From contig OZ241368.1 of the NCBI GenBank assembly GCA_965200525.1, forward strand, positions 682,001 through 746,000: a stretch of DNA of 64,000 nucleotides. Direction: 5' to 3'. This stretch comes from JANNPJ01 sp965200525 (lineage in GTDB: Bacteria > Actinomycetota > Actinomycetes > Actinomycetales > Kineosporiaceae). Both the position numbers and the translations under genes were made by a program. The notes beneath the pieces are model-generated. The model had not been told where the DNA came from, ran no database searches, and worked only from the letters and a program-made list of their open reading frames with translations. How positions within the stretch are numbered: the first letter of the stretch is position 1; each line of letters starts with the position of its first letter. This document shows, one piece after another, positions 50,699 to 58,602 of the stretch.

Positions 50699-50884
50699 TC
50701 ACCTCCGGGGCCGGAGCAAGCAGATCATGCCGCCGGTCAGCAGGCCGAACCCGGTTCCGACTATCGCCATTCCGACGTAGGAATCACCGATCTCCTCGTT
50801 GTCGCCGGCCCCCAGGGCCAACCCAAAGGTGATCAACAGTCCCGACGCAAGGCCGATGACGGCCCCCATGACAACGGTCTTCAC
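50699..50884 (-). CDS. Small two-helix membrane protein
   Basis: 61 residues from GTG 50884, which has GGAGGGG just before it; ATG 50920 would add 12 residues. Two membrane helices VVMGAVIGLASGLLITFGLAL and YVGMAIVGTGFGLLTGGMICLL with an acidic loop GAGDNEEIGDS between them and a basic end RPRR. No family known. Lies 55 bases upstream of the SARP gene on the same strand and may share its promoter. Confidence 0.6.
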   Translation of the reverse strand: MKTVVMGAVIGLASGLLITFGLALGAGDNEEIGDSYVGMAIVGTGFGLLTGGMICLLRPRR

Positions 50885-50951
50885 CGGCCCCCTCCACGCT
50901 TCTGCACTGGTCTTGCCCAATCATGGCGCTATGGCGTGTTTGCCGGCGAGG

Positions 50952-51590
50952 TCAGGCCTTGGTCAGGGACAGCTCCTGGGCCCGGGCCAGTACCTGCGGA
51001 CCGGCCTTCTCCAGGCTGCCCGCGTCGAACGGCGGCTGCGGGTCGTACTCGATCATCAACTGCTGGGCCTTGGCCGTGGTCTCGTCGGTGAGCAGTTCGG
51101 CCAGCCGGAGGGCCATGTCGATCCCGGACGACACCCCGGCCGCGGTGACGATCCGGTCCTCCAGGTGCTCCACCACGCGCTGTCCGGTGGGGACGGCGCC
51201 GAGCGCGGCCAGCGACTCCAGGGCACTCCAGTGCGTGGTCGCCGTCCGGCCCTGAAGCAGGCCGGCCGCGGCCAGCAGCAAGGAGCCCGTGCAGACCGAC
51301 GTCGTGAAGAGGCTGCTTCGGTGGCCCACGCGCAACCAGTCGAGCAGTACCTCGTCGTCCAGCAGGGCCCGGGCGCCGATCCCGCCCGGGACGACGATCA
51401 CGTCCGGATCGGTGACCTCGTCGAAGGTCGCGTCGACGGTCAGCCCGAGAAAGCCGTTCTCGGAACGTACTTCGCCCCGCCGGTGGCCGACGAAGCTGAC
51501 CGTGGCCTCGGGCAGGCGCTGCAGCACCTCGTAGGGGCCGACGGCGTCCAGCGCGGTGAGGCGGGGAAACAGGACAACGGCAATTCTCAT
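50952..51590 (-). CDS. DJ-1/PfpI family protein
   Basis: 212 residues with one DJ-1/PfpI domain: RIAVVLFPRLTALDAVGPYEVL, VIVVPGGIGARALL, nucleophile elbow TTSVCTGSLLLAAAGLL (Cys about 101) and the THWSALESL His region. This is the isonitrile hydratase/GATase1-like branch. Start ATG 51590 with GGAG upstream; a longer frame begins inside the preceding gene. It stands next to a GlxA regulator with the same domain, likely its regulatory partner or product. Confidence 0.87.
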   Translation of the reverse strand: MRIAVVLFPRLTALDAVGPYEVLQRLPEATVSFVGHRRGEVRSENGFLGLTVDATFDEVTDPDVIVVPGGIGARALLDDEVLLDWLRVGHRSSLFTTSVCTGSLLLAAAGLLQGRTATTHWSALESLAALGAVPTGQRVVEHLEDRIVTAAGVSSGIDMALRLAELLTDETTAKAQQLMIEYDPQPPFDAGSLEKAGPQVLARAQELSLTKA

Positions 51591-51621
51591 CGGTGGCTCC
51601 ACGTTGGTGATGGCGGAAATG

Positions 51622-52611
51622 TCAGTCATGAGCGGGCAGTTCTGAGATCCGGAATCGGTCCCGGTAGGCGTCGGGCGAGACGCCGAGGTGGCGGTGAAAG
51701 GCCCGCCGCATCGCTTCGGCGGTGCCGAAACCGCACTCGCGGGCGACCACGGTCACGGTCGAGGGCTGCAGTTCCAGCGCCCGGCGGGCCGCTTCGACGC
51801 GGACCCGGCCGATGTAGACCGACGGTGCCTGGCCCATCTCGGCGGTGAAGGTGCGCTGCAGGTGCCGCACGCTCATCGCGGCCCGCTCGGCCAGCACCGG
51901 CAACCGCAGATCGGCCTCCGGCCGGGCGTGAATGTGCTGGACGACATCGCGCAGCACCTCCCGGTCGGGGGCCTCGACCCAGACCTCGGCCGCGAACTGC
52001 GACTGCCCACCCGAGCGGCGGGCGAACAGCACCAGCCAGCGGGCCACGGTCTGCGCGGCCGCGGCCCCCAGATCGGCCTCGACCAGGGCCAGGGCGAGGT
52101 CGATGCCGGCCGTGACCCCGCCCGAGGTCCACACCGGGCCGTCGTGGACGAACAGGGGCTCGGCGTCCACCTGCACCTGGGGATACCGGCGGGCCAGCCG
52201 CCCGGCGGCCGACCAGTGGGTGGTGGCCCGGCGACCGTCGAGCAAGCCGGCCGCGGCCAGCACGAACGCCCCGGTGCAGACCGACGTCGTGCGCCGGGCG
52301 GTCGCCGAGGCCGCCCGCAACCAGACCAGGAGCTGAGGGTCGAGCAGGGCCCGGTGAGCTCCGTCGCCGCCCGGCACCACGATCGTGTCGACCGGCCCGG
52401 CGGGCAGGCCGTGCTCGGCCTGGATCAGCAGGCCGCTGTCGGAGCGCATCGGCCCCGGCATGGCCGCGACCACCTCGACCCGGTAGGGCGCCGGGCGGCC
52501 CTCGGCCTGCTCCAGGGTGTTCGCGCCGGTGAAGACCTCCAGCGGGCCGGCCAGGTCGAGGGTCTGGACACCGTCGAAGACGACCAGGGCGACGTGGCGG
52601 GGCGGGAACAT
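51622..52611 (-). CDS. GlxA family AraC-type transcriptional regulator
   Basis: 329 residues. N-terminal DJ-1/PfpI-like domain (VALVVFDGVQTLDLAGPLEVF, VVPGGDGAHRALL, TTSVCTGAFVLAAAGLL, TTHWSAAGRL) followed by two AraC HTH motifs at about 225-320 (LAERAAMSVRHLQRTFTAEMGQAP and VTVVARECGFGTAEAMRRAFHRHLGVSP). Probably activates the DJ-1 gene that follows on the same strand, 31 bases away. Its divergent side faces the secreted peptide locus. Confidence 0.92.
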   Translation of the reverse strand: MFPPRHVALVVFDGVQTLDLAGPLEVFTGANTLEQAEGRPAPYRVEVVAAMPGPMRSDSGLLIQAEHGLPAGPVDTIVVPGGDGAHRALLDPQLLVWLRAASATARRTTSVCTGAFVLAAAGLLDGRRATTHWSAAGRLARRYPQVQVDAEPLFVHDGPVWTSGGVTAGIDLALALVEADLGAAAAQTVARWLVLFARRSGGQSQFAAEVWVEAPDREVLRDVVQHIHARPEADLRLPVLAERAAMSVRHLQRTFTAEMGQAPSVYIGRVRVEAARRALELQPSTVTVVARECGFGTAEAMRRAFHRHLGVSPDAYRDRFRISELPAHD

Positions 52612-52708
52612 GGCTCCAGTTCACGGCACTGGGGGGCTGTCGTCAACGACGGGTACCCCACCTTTTACGCCATCGTCCATCGGCCGCGGCTCGCGGCCCG
52701 GCGTCAAC

Positions 52709-52726
52709 TTTCGCGGTACCGCGAAA
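52709..52726. promoter_or_regulatory. Perfect 18-base palindrome in the GlxA/peptide intergenic region
   Basis: TTTCGCGGTACCGCGAAA reads the same on both strands without a spacer. It lies about 98 bases before the GlxA start and about 208 before the small peptide gene. The core CGGTACCG is shared with the palindrome at 39433-39464. Best read as a protein-binding dyad. Confidence 0.6.
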
Positions 52727-52840
52727 AGCGAAAGCGCCCGGCCGTACCTCGCCCGATGGGCCGACATTTCCACCCGGAGCAGGACGCGCCGGGCCGGAGG
52801 GCAACGTTCAATGGCGCCATGGGTCGGCCTCGACCCTGGC

Positions 52841-52871
52841 GGCAGAGGGTGCCGGAGGGGAACCCTCTGCC
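52841..52871 (+). promoter_or_regulatory. RNA hairpin in the 5' region of the secreted peptide gene
   Basis: GGCAGAGGGT (52841-52850) pairs perfectly with ACCCTCTGCC (52862-52871) around an 11-base purine-rich loop containing GGAGGGGA. It ends 62 bases before the GTG of the peptide gene and has no T-run after it. It could control translation, protect the mRNA, or belong to a riboswitch-like leader; no known class was recognised. Confidence 0.55.
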
Positions 52872-52933
52872 TGCGTCAGCCGAAGACACCCTCCTCCGAG
52901 CCCGACTCACGTCAACAGAAGGTGGGTTCCACT

Positions 52934-53086
52934 GTGACTCGAAAAGGCAGTACTCGAAAGGTTGTTTCGCTGCTCCTGGCACTGCTGGCCGTCTCCGCCA
53001 TCGGCCTGGCCGCGGCCGAGAGCGCGTCGGCGTCCGACATCAACTGGGGTGCGGGCAGTTCCGAATGGGGCTTCGTGCCGATCTGA
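52934..53086 (+). CDS. Short secreted peptide precursor, about 17-residue mature form
   Basis: 50 residues from GTG 52934 (GAAGGTGG 8 bases before). A basic start (VTRKGSTRKV), one hydrophobic core VSLLLALLAVSAIGLAAA and a signal peptidase site ESASA-SD leave a tiny mature peptide, SDINWGAGSSEWGFVPI. It holds two Trp-Gly pairs and no cysteine, so it is not a disulfide bacteriocin; a signalling peptide, antimicrobial or wall-binding peptide is possible. The unusual upstream palindrome and hairpin and the terminator after it support a real, regulated gene. No family recognised. Confidence 0.6.
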   Translation: MTRKGSTRKVVSLLLALLAVSAIGLAAAESASASDINWGAGSSEWGFVPI

Positions 53087-53098
53087 CCTCAGGAGGCC

Positions 53099-53132
53099 GG
53101 GGCCGGAGCGGGGCGAGCCTCGCTTCGGCCCC
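53099..53132 (+). terminator. Hairpin terminator after the secreted peptide gene
   Basis: GGGGCCGGAGCG (53099-53110) pairs with CGCTTCGGCCCC (53121-53132) with one G-T wobble, 13 bases after the peptide stop. This marks the peptide gene as a single-gene transcript. Confidence 0.6.
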
Positions 53133-53298
53133 GGCGGCCTGGCGCTCGAAACCCGCTCGCCCCGCCTGAGCGTGGGCTGTTCGGGTCGGTTGTGACGGGC
53201 GGCTGAGCCACCCGGGCGATCACCGCCTCAAGTCGATGCCCCTCGCGTCGATCGCCGTTCCCACGGGGTGAGCGCCATTGATCGAGAGGTGCCGTCCA

Positions 53299-53577
53299 GT
53301 GATCGTTTCAGAACCCATCGAAGACCAGATCCATGTCATTCTTCCGCCGTCGGCGTCGATGCGCCCGGTCAAGCCGCACGCCACGCGGGCCTGGGTCGTG
53401 GTCGTCGCCGTGGTCGTCGTCGCCCTGCTGGCGGTGGCCCTGACCGCGTTCATCACGCATCGCCGGCACGAGGCCCAGCAGCGCGACCAGGTCAGCCGGT
53501 GTCAGGCGCTGGTCGGCGACCGGCCGGTGTTCGACCGGACCTTCCAGCTCTGCCTGCAGTTGCAGCAGGGCGACTGA
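53299..53577 (+). CDS. Small single-pass membrane protein, unknown function
   Basis: 92 residues from GTG 53299 with GAGAGGT upstream. Cytoplasmic N-terminus of about 30 residues (SEPIEDQIHVILPPSASMRPVKPHA), a strong membrane helix (WVVVVAVVVVALLAVALTAFI), then an outer part with two cysteines (SRCQALVG and FQLCLQLQQGD) that may form a disulfide. No family recognised. Followed by a strong terminator. Not obviously linked to the peptide gene, which has its own terminator. Confidence 0.62.
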   Translation: MIVSEPIEDQIHVILPPSASMRPVKPHATRAWVVVVAVVVVALLAVALTAFITHRRHEAQQRDQVSRCQALVGDRPVFDRTFQLCLQLQQGD

Positions 53578-53581
53578 CCAG

Positions 53582-53614
53582 AGGCCGGACGGCGACCGGC
53601 TCGCCGTCCGGCCT
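53582..53614. terminator. Perfect GC-rich terminator between convergent genes
   Basis: Perfect 14-base arms AGGCCGGACGGCGA (53582-53595) and its complement (53601-53614) around a 5-base loop, just after the stop at 53577 and 16 bases before the end of the leftward aldo/keto reductase gene. It can end both transcripts. Confidence 0.85.
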
Positions 53615-53629
53615 GACCCATTGGGCCCT

Positions 53630-54451
53630 TCAGCGGTCGGTGTCGACCAGCCCGTCCAGGTAGGCCAGGTCGTCGGCGTCGATCGCGAAGTCGACGTCGG
53701 CGTTCTCCTTCATCCGGGCCGGCGAGGTCGTCTTCGGCAGCGGCAGCACGTCCTTCTCCAGCAGGTAGCGGATGCAGAGCTGGGCGACGCTGCGGGAGTA
53801 CTTGGCCGCGATCGCGCCGACCTCGTCGTTGTCCAGGATGGCTCCGGTGGCCAGCGGCGAGTAACCCTCCACCAGGATGTTGTTGTCCTGGCAGTACTTC
53901 GTGACCTCGGCCTGGGTGTGGCCCACGAAGTAGCGGATCTGGTTGACCTGCGGGGTGACCTCGGCCGTGGTCAGCAGGGTGGTCAGGTCGTCGACGTCGA
54001 AGTTGGAGACGCCGATCGAGCGGGCCCGGCCACTGGTCAGGATCTCCTCCAGCGCCCGCCAGACCTCGGCGTTGCCCTTGCTGTAGTCGGCCCCGATCTC
54101 GGACCACGGCCACGGCGCGTGGATCAGGTACAGGTCGACGTAATCCGTGGCCAGCGCGGCCATCGTCTCCTCGAAGCTGGCCAGCGCGCCGGCGTAGGTC
54201 TTGATCTCGGCCGGCACCTTGGTCGTGATGAAGACGCCGCTCCGGTCGATGCCGCTGTCGGCGATCGCCCGGGCCACACTGGCCTCGTTGCCGTAGGCGC
54301 GGGCGGTGTCGATGTGCCGGTAACCGGTGGCCAGAGCCGCGCTGACCGCGTCGTAGGCCGGCTTGCCGTCCGGGATCTGCCAGGTGCCGAACCCGAGCCG
54401 GGGCACGTGCACCCCGTTGGCCAGGGCGAAGTGCTCGTCGAGGGCGGTCAT
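53630..54451 (-). CDS. Aldo/keto reductase family oxidoreductase
   Basis: 273 residues, the usual size. TIM-barrel AKR marks: RLGFGTWQIPDG, the catalytic tetrad Asp/Tyr in GYRHIDTARAYGNEASVARAI, Lys in FITTKVP, His in LYLIHAPWPW, then RSIGVSNFDVDDL, QVNQIRYFVGH and the NADPH-binding PLPKTTSPARMKENADVDF. This is the AKR5/2,5-diketo-D-gluconate reductase type. Start ATG 54451. Cytoplasmic NADPH-dependent reduction of aldehydes or ketoses. Single gene. Confidence 0.93.
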   Translation of the reverse strand: MTALDEHFALANGVHVPRLGFGTWQIPDGKPAYDAVSAALATGYRHIDTARAYGNEASVARAIADSGIDRSGVFITTKVPAEIKTYAGALASFEETMAALATDYVDLYLIHAPWPWSEIGADYSKGNAEVWRALEEILTSGRARSIGVSNFDVDDLTTLLTTAEVTPQVNQIRYFVGHTQAEVTKYCQDNNILVEGYSPLATGAILDNDEVGAIAAKYSRSVAQLCIRYLLEKDVLPLPKTTSPARMKENADVDFAIDADDLAYLDGLVDTDR

Positions 54452-54616
54452 GGCGGTCTCCTTCGGGTGAGGGGGCCGGCCGCCCTGACGGGAGCCGGCT
54501 TCCGGTCCGTTATATCTGCTCGCGCTCGTCCGGCAACCCGCCCGAGTCCTGGTTGAATCGGGGGGCTGAGTGCCGGCCAGGCCCCTCCGGATCGAATCGC
54601 AAGGAGAACATCGCGC

Positions 54617-55408
54617 ATGAGCACTCTCGACCCCGCTTCCGGTGCCGACGCCCTGGACCTGATCGCCGTCCTTCGGGCCTCTCACGACCGGCTGCGGGCG
54701 GTGGTCGAACCGCTGAGTGCCGAGCAGCTGCGGGCACCCGCCTACCCGTCGCAGTGGTCGATCGCCGACACGCTCTCTCACCTCGGGTCCGGCGCCCAGA
54801 TCACCAGCCTGGTCGTGGACGCCGGCCTGACCGGCCGGGCCGCCCCGGGCCAGGACGACCTGGTGGCGATCTGGGACGTCTGGAACGCCAAGTCCGCCGA
54901 CGACCAGGCCGCCGACGCCCTGGCCGCGGACGCCGTCCTGGTGGAGAAGATCGAGGCCCTGGACGCCGACCAGCGGGCCACGGCGTCCTTCGCGATCTGG
55001 AGCGGGCCGACCGACATCTCCGGCCTGGTCCGGGCCCGGGTGAGCGAGCACGCCACCCACACCTGGGACGTCGAGGCGGCTGTCCACCCGACGGCGGCCC
55101 TGGCCCCGGAGGCGGCGGCGATCGTGCTCGACGGCGTGGGCCGGCTGCTCGGCTTCATCGCCAAGCCGGGCCCGACCGGCCGGATCTACGTGCACACCAC
55201 CAACCCGGACCGGGAGTTCACCCTCAGCCTGGCCGACCCGGTCACCCTCGAGCCCTGGGACGGCGCGGGCAGCACCGGCGAGCTCACCCTGCCGGCCGAG
55301 GCGTTCGCCCGGCTGCTCTACGGCCGGCTCGACCCCGAGCACACCCCGGCCGTCACCGCGCACGGCATCGACCTCGACACCTTGCGCCCGGTCTTTCCCG
55401 GCTTCTGA
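54617..55408 (+). CDS. Maleylpyruvate isomerase/DinB-like mycothiol-dependent protein
   Basis: 263 residues. N-terminal four-helix DinB-like/MDMPI domain at about 12-160: LIAVLRASHDRLRAVVEPLSAEQLRAPAYPSQWSIADTLSHLGSGAQI, with the later EHATHTWDVEAAV His motif that completes the metal site; the C-terminal part (RIYVHTTNPDREFTLSLADPV) is the accessory beta domain of this group. Members use mycothiol, which fits an actinobacterium. AAGGAG precedes ATG 54617. Convergent with the CopD-like gene. Confidence 0.87.
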   Translation: MSTLDPASGADALDLIAVLRASHDRLRAVVEPLSAEQLRAPAYPSQWSIADTLSHLGSGAQITSLVVDAGLTGRAAPGQDDLVAIWDVWNAKSADDQAADALAADAVLVEKIEALDADQRATASFAIWSGPTDISGLVRARVSEHATHTWDVEAAVHPTAALAPEAAAIVLDGVGRLLGFIAKPGPTGRIYVHTTNPDREFTLSLADPVTLEPWDGAGSTGELTLPAEAFARLLYGRLDPEHTPAVTAHGIDLDTLRPVFPGF

Positions 55409-55410
55409 CC

Positions 55411-55452
55411 GATCAGACCACGCTGATCGGACCACGCTGATCAGACCACGCT
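55411..55452. repeat. Three tandem 14-bp units at convergent gene ends
   Basis: Units at 55411-55424, 55425-55438 and 55439-55452; the first and third are identical and the middle differs at one base. The third unit contains the last codons and TGA of the CopD-like gene on the minus strand; the other two are copies lying beyond that stop. Like the duplication at 3253-3290, it repeats a gene end without changing the protein. Confidence 0.82.
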
Positions 55453-56688
55453 GACCAGGTCCGGGTCGGGTCGGTGGCCGGCCAGGTTCCGGCTGCGCCG
55501 GCGCGCGATCGAGCCGGAGACCCGGTAGCCGCCAGCCATCACCACGATGACGGCGACCGTCTCGGCCGTGCCCCAGATCCAGGTCGAGGTGCTGACCTCC
55601 TTGGGCTCGATCCGGGGCAGTTCGCTGGTGCCGGCCGGCGCGGTGCGGGCCGCCTCGGCCTGGAAGGCCTGGTTGCGGGCCGAGCCGTGCAGGAACGGCG
55701 CGACCATCAGCACGGTCAGGCCGAGCAGCACCTCGGCCGCGATCGCGACCGGGAACTCCCGGGCCAGGACGGTCGGCAGCGACCGGGTGTCGCCGGCCGC
55801 CCGCAGGGCCTCGATCCGGGGGTGCAGCCAGAACTGGTTGACCATGCCGAGCAGCGCCATGGTCCCGACGATCAGGATCTTCACCCCCAGCACCCGGCCG
55901 TACATCGTGCTGAACAGCTGCGACGGACCGTCGACGTGCTCCCAGTAGAGCCACAGCCCGGAGAGCGTGATCGCGCCGACGCAGCTCATCGCCGTCACCG
56001 AGAACCGCCGGATCAGCGACGACCAGAACGCTCCCCGTTCGGCGACCGGCACGCTCGGCCGCACCGCCAGCACCAGCAGTCCGATCAGGCCGCCGATCCA
56101 GATCGCCCCGCCGAAGAGGTGCAGCATCCACATCACGGTGTCGAAGCTGTCGCGCCCCCAGTCCTCCGGCACCTCGTCGGGGAACTTGGTGGTGCCCAGG
56201 GCAACCCCACCGGCGACCAGGCCGGCCGCCAGCAACCAGGTGCGCCGGGCGCCGCCGGCCACGCCCCGGGCAGCGAGCGGAAGCACCAGCAGCGCCCCGA
56301 GCGCGATCAGCACCACCTCGAGACCGAGCAGCAGGCCGCCGGTGCTGCCGTCGAACAACGCGTCCCGGGAGGCGCCGTAGTCGTAACCGCCGCTGTCGCC
56401 GGCGGCGTCGTGGGCGATGTCGGTGAGCACGGCCGGGACGGCGAGCGCCCCGAACCCGAAGGCCACCCGGGCCAGCCGGGCCGTCGTCGTCCCGACCAGG
56501 TCCGGACCGACCCGCCGGGCCACCGGTCCGGCCAGCAGGGCCAGCACGACCAGGCCGACGAAGCCCATCACCGTGATCCAGGAGGCCCAGGCCACGACCG
56601 AGTCCTCGAACGGGCCGAGCGGCGTGGAGGGCTCCGGCACCTGACTGAGGGCAGCCACCATCGAGCCGTGCGACAACTGAACCAACAC
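55441..56688 (-). CDS. CopD-domain membrane protein under iron-box control
   Basis: 415 residues, about eight membrane helices. The CopD domain is at about 180-330: VMWMLHLFGGAIWIGGLIGLLVLA with membrane His, FSVTAMSCVGAITLSGLWLYWEHV, and VLGVKILIVGTMALLGMVNQFWLHPRIEAL, giving a His-rich intramembrane site for copper or haem. The C-terminus has one more helix and a basic tail. GTG start 56688; ATG 56661 is an alternative. A DtxR/IdeR/DmdR-type iron box lies 37 bases upstream, so expression should rise in iron shortage, pointing to iron or haem handling more than copper. Confidence 0.87.
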   Translation of the reverse strand: MLVQLSHGSMVAALSQVPEPSTPLGPFEDSVVAWASWITVMGFVGLVVLALLAGPVARRVGPDLVGTTTARLARVAFGFGALAVPAVLTDIAHDAAGDSGGYDYGASRDALFDGSTGGLLLGLEVVLIALGALLVLPLAARGVAGGARRTWLLAAGLVAGGVALGTTKFPDEVPEDWGRDSFDTVMWMLHLFGGAIWIGGLIGLLVLAVRPSVPVAERGAFWSSLIRRFSVTAMSCVGAITLSGLWLYWEHVDGPSQLFSTMYGRVLGVKILIVGTMALLGMVNQFWLHPRIEALRAAGDTRSLPTVLAREFPVAIAAEVLLGLTVLMVAPFLHGSARNQAFQAEAARTAPAGTSELPRIEPKEVSTSTWIWGTAETVAVIVVMAGGYRVSGSIARRRSRNLAGHRPDPDLVSVV

Positions 56689-56724
56689 CTGGACCCCGCT
56701 CCCGAACTGATGATCAACGACGAC

Positions 56725-56743
56725 TTAGGTTAGCCATACCTAA
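56725..56743. promoter_or_regulatory. Iron box (DmdR1/IdeR/DtxR-type operator)
   Basis: TTAGGTTAGCCATACCTAA agrees with the actinobacterial iron box TTAGGTTAGSCTAACCTAA at 17 of 19 positions. Extended arms GACTTAGGT (56722-56730) and ACCTAAGTC (56738-56746) are perfect. The site lies 37 bases before the CopD-like start and, on the other side, 174 bases before DoxX. Confidence 0.85.
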
Positions 56744-56916
56744 GTCGAAGGCGTCAAGGTGATCAATTCGGTCGCTGACGATTGAACCGAATCGCGTCGC
56801 AGCCGTATGCGAAGAACCGCCCGGCCGCGATCACAACTGGCGAACCAGCCGGTAGGGGGCTGGGATACAGGCACGTCCTGTCACCCCAGCACCTGAACCT
56901 CACCGGAGTGGTCACC

Positions 56917-57429
56917 ATGCAGCTCGGCCGGCTAGCCGCCCGCACCCTGATCGGAAGCCTGTTCATCGGGCACGGCACGCAGAAACTGTTCGGCTGGTTC
57001 GACGGGCCCGGGCTGGAGGGCACCCAGGGCTTCATGGAGTCCCTGAACCTGCGCCCGAGCAAGCCCAACGCGCTGGCCGCGGGGGCCACCGAAGCTGCCG
57101 GCGGCGCGCTGCTGGTCGCCGGCCTGGCCACCCCGCTGGCCGCCTCCGCCCTGATCGGAACCATGATCACGGCGATCCGCACGGTGCACCTGCCGAACGG
57201 GCCGTGGTCGTCCAACGGCGGCTGGGAGTACAACGCCGTGCTGATCGCGGCCCTGCTGGCAATCGCCGAGGAAGGCCCGGGCGATCTCTCCCTCGACAAC
57301 GCCCTGGGCCGCAAGGAACCAGGGCTGCGCTGGGCCCTGGCCGCCGCCGCCCTCGGTGCGGTCGTCTCCACGGCAGTCGTGGAGTTCGGTCACCGCCGGC
57401 CGGCCGGCCCCACTCCGGCGGACGGTTAG
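56917..57429 (+). CDS. DoxX family membrane protein
   Basis: 170 residues. The DoxX core is at about 1-135: LAARTLIGSLFIGHGTQKLFGWFDGPGLEGTQGFMESLNLRPS, then ATEAAGGALLVAGLATPLAASALIGTMITAI and YNAVLIAALLAIAEEGPGDLSLDNALG; four membrane helices plus a fifth near the C-terminus. DoxX proteins contribute to thiol/sulfur or redox stress handling in actinobacteria. Start ATG 56917 with GGAG 8 bases before. Convergent with OsmC, 2 bases apart. Confidence 0.9.
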   Translation: MQLGRLAARTLIGSLFIGHGTQKLFGWFDGPGLEGTQGFMESLNLRPSKPNALAAGATEAAGGALLVAGLATPLAASALIGTMITAIRTVHLPNGPWSSNGGWEYNAVLIAALLAIAEEGPGDLSLDNALGRKEPGLRWALAAAALGAVVSTAVVEFGHRRPAGPTPADG

Positions 57430-57431
57430 GT

Positions 57432-57890
57432 TCAGACCTGCGGCAAGTCCGGGGCCACTGACGGCCCGCCGTCCGCCGTGACCCGGATCGGGGTCCCGGC
57501 CTCGATGGTCCGCGACACCGTGCAGGTGCGGTCGTGCGCCTGCTTGAGGACGCGCGGCAGCACCTCCCGGGCGGCGTCGCCGGCGGGCCCGTCCGGGAAG
57601 GTCACCTGGAAGCTGAGGTGGATGTCGCGCAGGCTGTTGCCGGTCTCGTCGCGGACGTAGGTGGCCTCAACGGTGGCCCCGAAGCTGTCGGCGGCCGCGC
57701 GCCGGCCGGTGACGACGTCGACATCGACCGCGGTGCAGCCGGCGATCGCGGCCAGGAACAGCTCGACCGGGCTGAACGCGTCGTCGGCCTTGCTGCCGAA
57801 GCGCAGTTCGTGACCACGGGCGTTGCGGGCCAGGTACACGCCCTCCTCGAGCCGTTCCAGGGTGACCTTGCGCTGGGTGTCGTCTGCCAT
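57432..57890 (-). CDS. OsmC family peroxiredoxin-like protein
   Basis: 152 residues. Two catalytic cysteines: AIAGCTAVDVDVV and HDRTCTVSRTI, with the YLARNARGHELRFG N-terminal beta sheet and the conserved Arg in GRRAAADSFGATVEA. It would reduce organic hydroperoxides using lipoyl or other thiol partners. Start ATG 57890 with AGGA upstream. Cytoplasmic stress defence. Single gene between DoxX and a DHFR-like gene. Confidence 0.9.
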   Translation of the reverse strand: MADDTQRKVTLERLEEGVYLARNARGHELRFGSKADDAFSPVELFLAAIAGCTAVDVDVVTGRRAAADSFGATVEATYVRDETGNSLRDIHLSFQVTFPDGPAGDAAREVLPRVLKQAHDRTCTVSRTIEAGTPIRVTADGGPSVAPDLPQV

Positions 57891-57927
57891 GGCTCGATCC
57901 TGACACGCGGGCACCGAGGCCCGGCGC

Positions 57928-58494
57928 TCAGGAGCGGCCCGGCCCGCCGACCACCCGGAACCGCAGGCTGGTGCGGGCGCCGACCTCCTCGACGCCGAGC
58001 TTCTCCAGGGTGATCAGCCCGGTGGCCTCGAACAACCGCACGCCCGAACCGAGCAGCACCGGCATGACGTCGACCCGCAGTTCGTCGACCAGGCCGGCCG
58101 CCAGCAACTGGCCGGTCAGCTCCGCTCCCCCGACCACGGTGACGGCGCGCTCACCGGCGGCCACGCCGGCCTGCGCCACGGCGGCGGCCGGCCCGTCGGT
58201 GACGAAGGTGAAGTAAAGGTTGTCGTTGCGGGTGGGCGTCGCGACCGGGACGGTGTGCGTGACGACGAAGATCGGCACCTGGAACTCGTAGCTCTTGGCG
58301 TACTCGTCCGGATCGGCAGCCATGTCGAAGGTCCGCCGGCCCATCAACACCGCGCCGGTCTCGGCCTGGCTCGCCTTCATGTAGGCGGTGTCCTGCAGAG
58401 CGGCCAGATCCGGGTAGAGCGCGCCCGCGCGGCCGTCGGCGTCCTGGATGAAACCGTCCAGAGACATGGTCATTCCGGCGATGATCTTCGTCAT
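57928..58494 (-). CDS. Dihydrofolate reductase-family (RibD C-terminal-like) protein
   Basis: 188 residues. IIAGMTMSLDGFIQDADGR, TGAVLMGRRTFDM, TVVGGAELTGQLLAAGLVDELRVDVMPVLLGSGVRLF are the marks of the RibD_C/YyaP-like group, which uses NADPH. Substrate unknown; not the essential DHFR. Start ATG 58494 with AGGAGG upstream. Monocistronic. Confidence 0.92.
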   Translation of the reverse strand: MTKIIAGMTMSLDGFIQDADGRAGALYPDLAALQDTAYMKASQAETGAVLMGRRTFDMAADPDEYAKSYEFQVPIFVVTHTVPVATPTRNDNLYFTFVTDGPAAAVAQAGVAAGERAVTVVGGAELTGQLLAAGLVDELRVDVMPVLLGSGVRLFEATGLITLEKLGVEEVGARTSLRFRVVGGPGRS

Positions 58495-58602
58495 CGGTAC
58501 GTCCTCCTTCGCCCACCCCGGCGGGCGGTACCGACCGTAGACGAGCTGGGCCCTCGAAACTCATCGGCCGGCGCCACCGAGCCGGCGAAAACCAGCCCCG
58601 GG

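Noticed and set aside
52841..52871. Hairpin read as a known riboswitch or as a terminator
   Set aside because: No T-run follows, and conserved bases of the cobalamin, c-di-AMP or c-di-GMP classes could not be matched, so only a generic hairpin is claimed.
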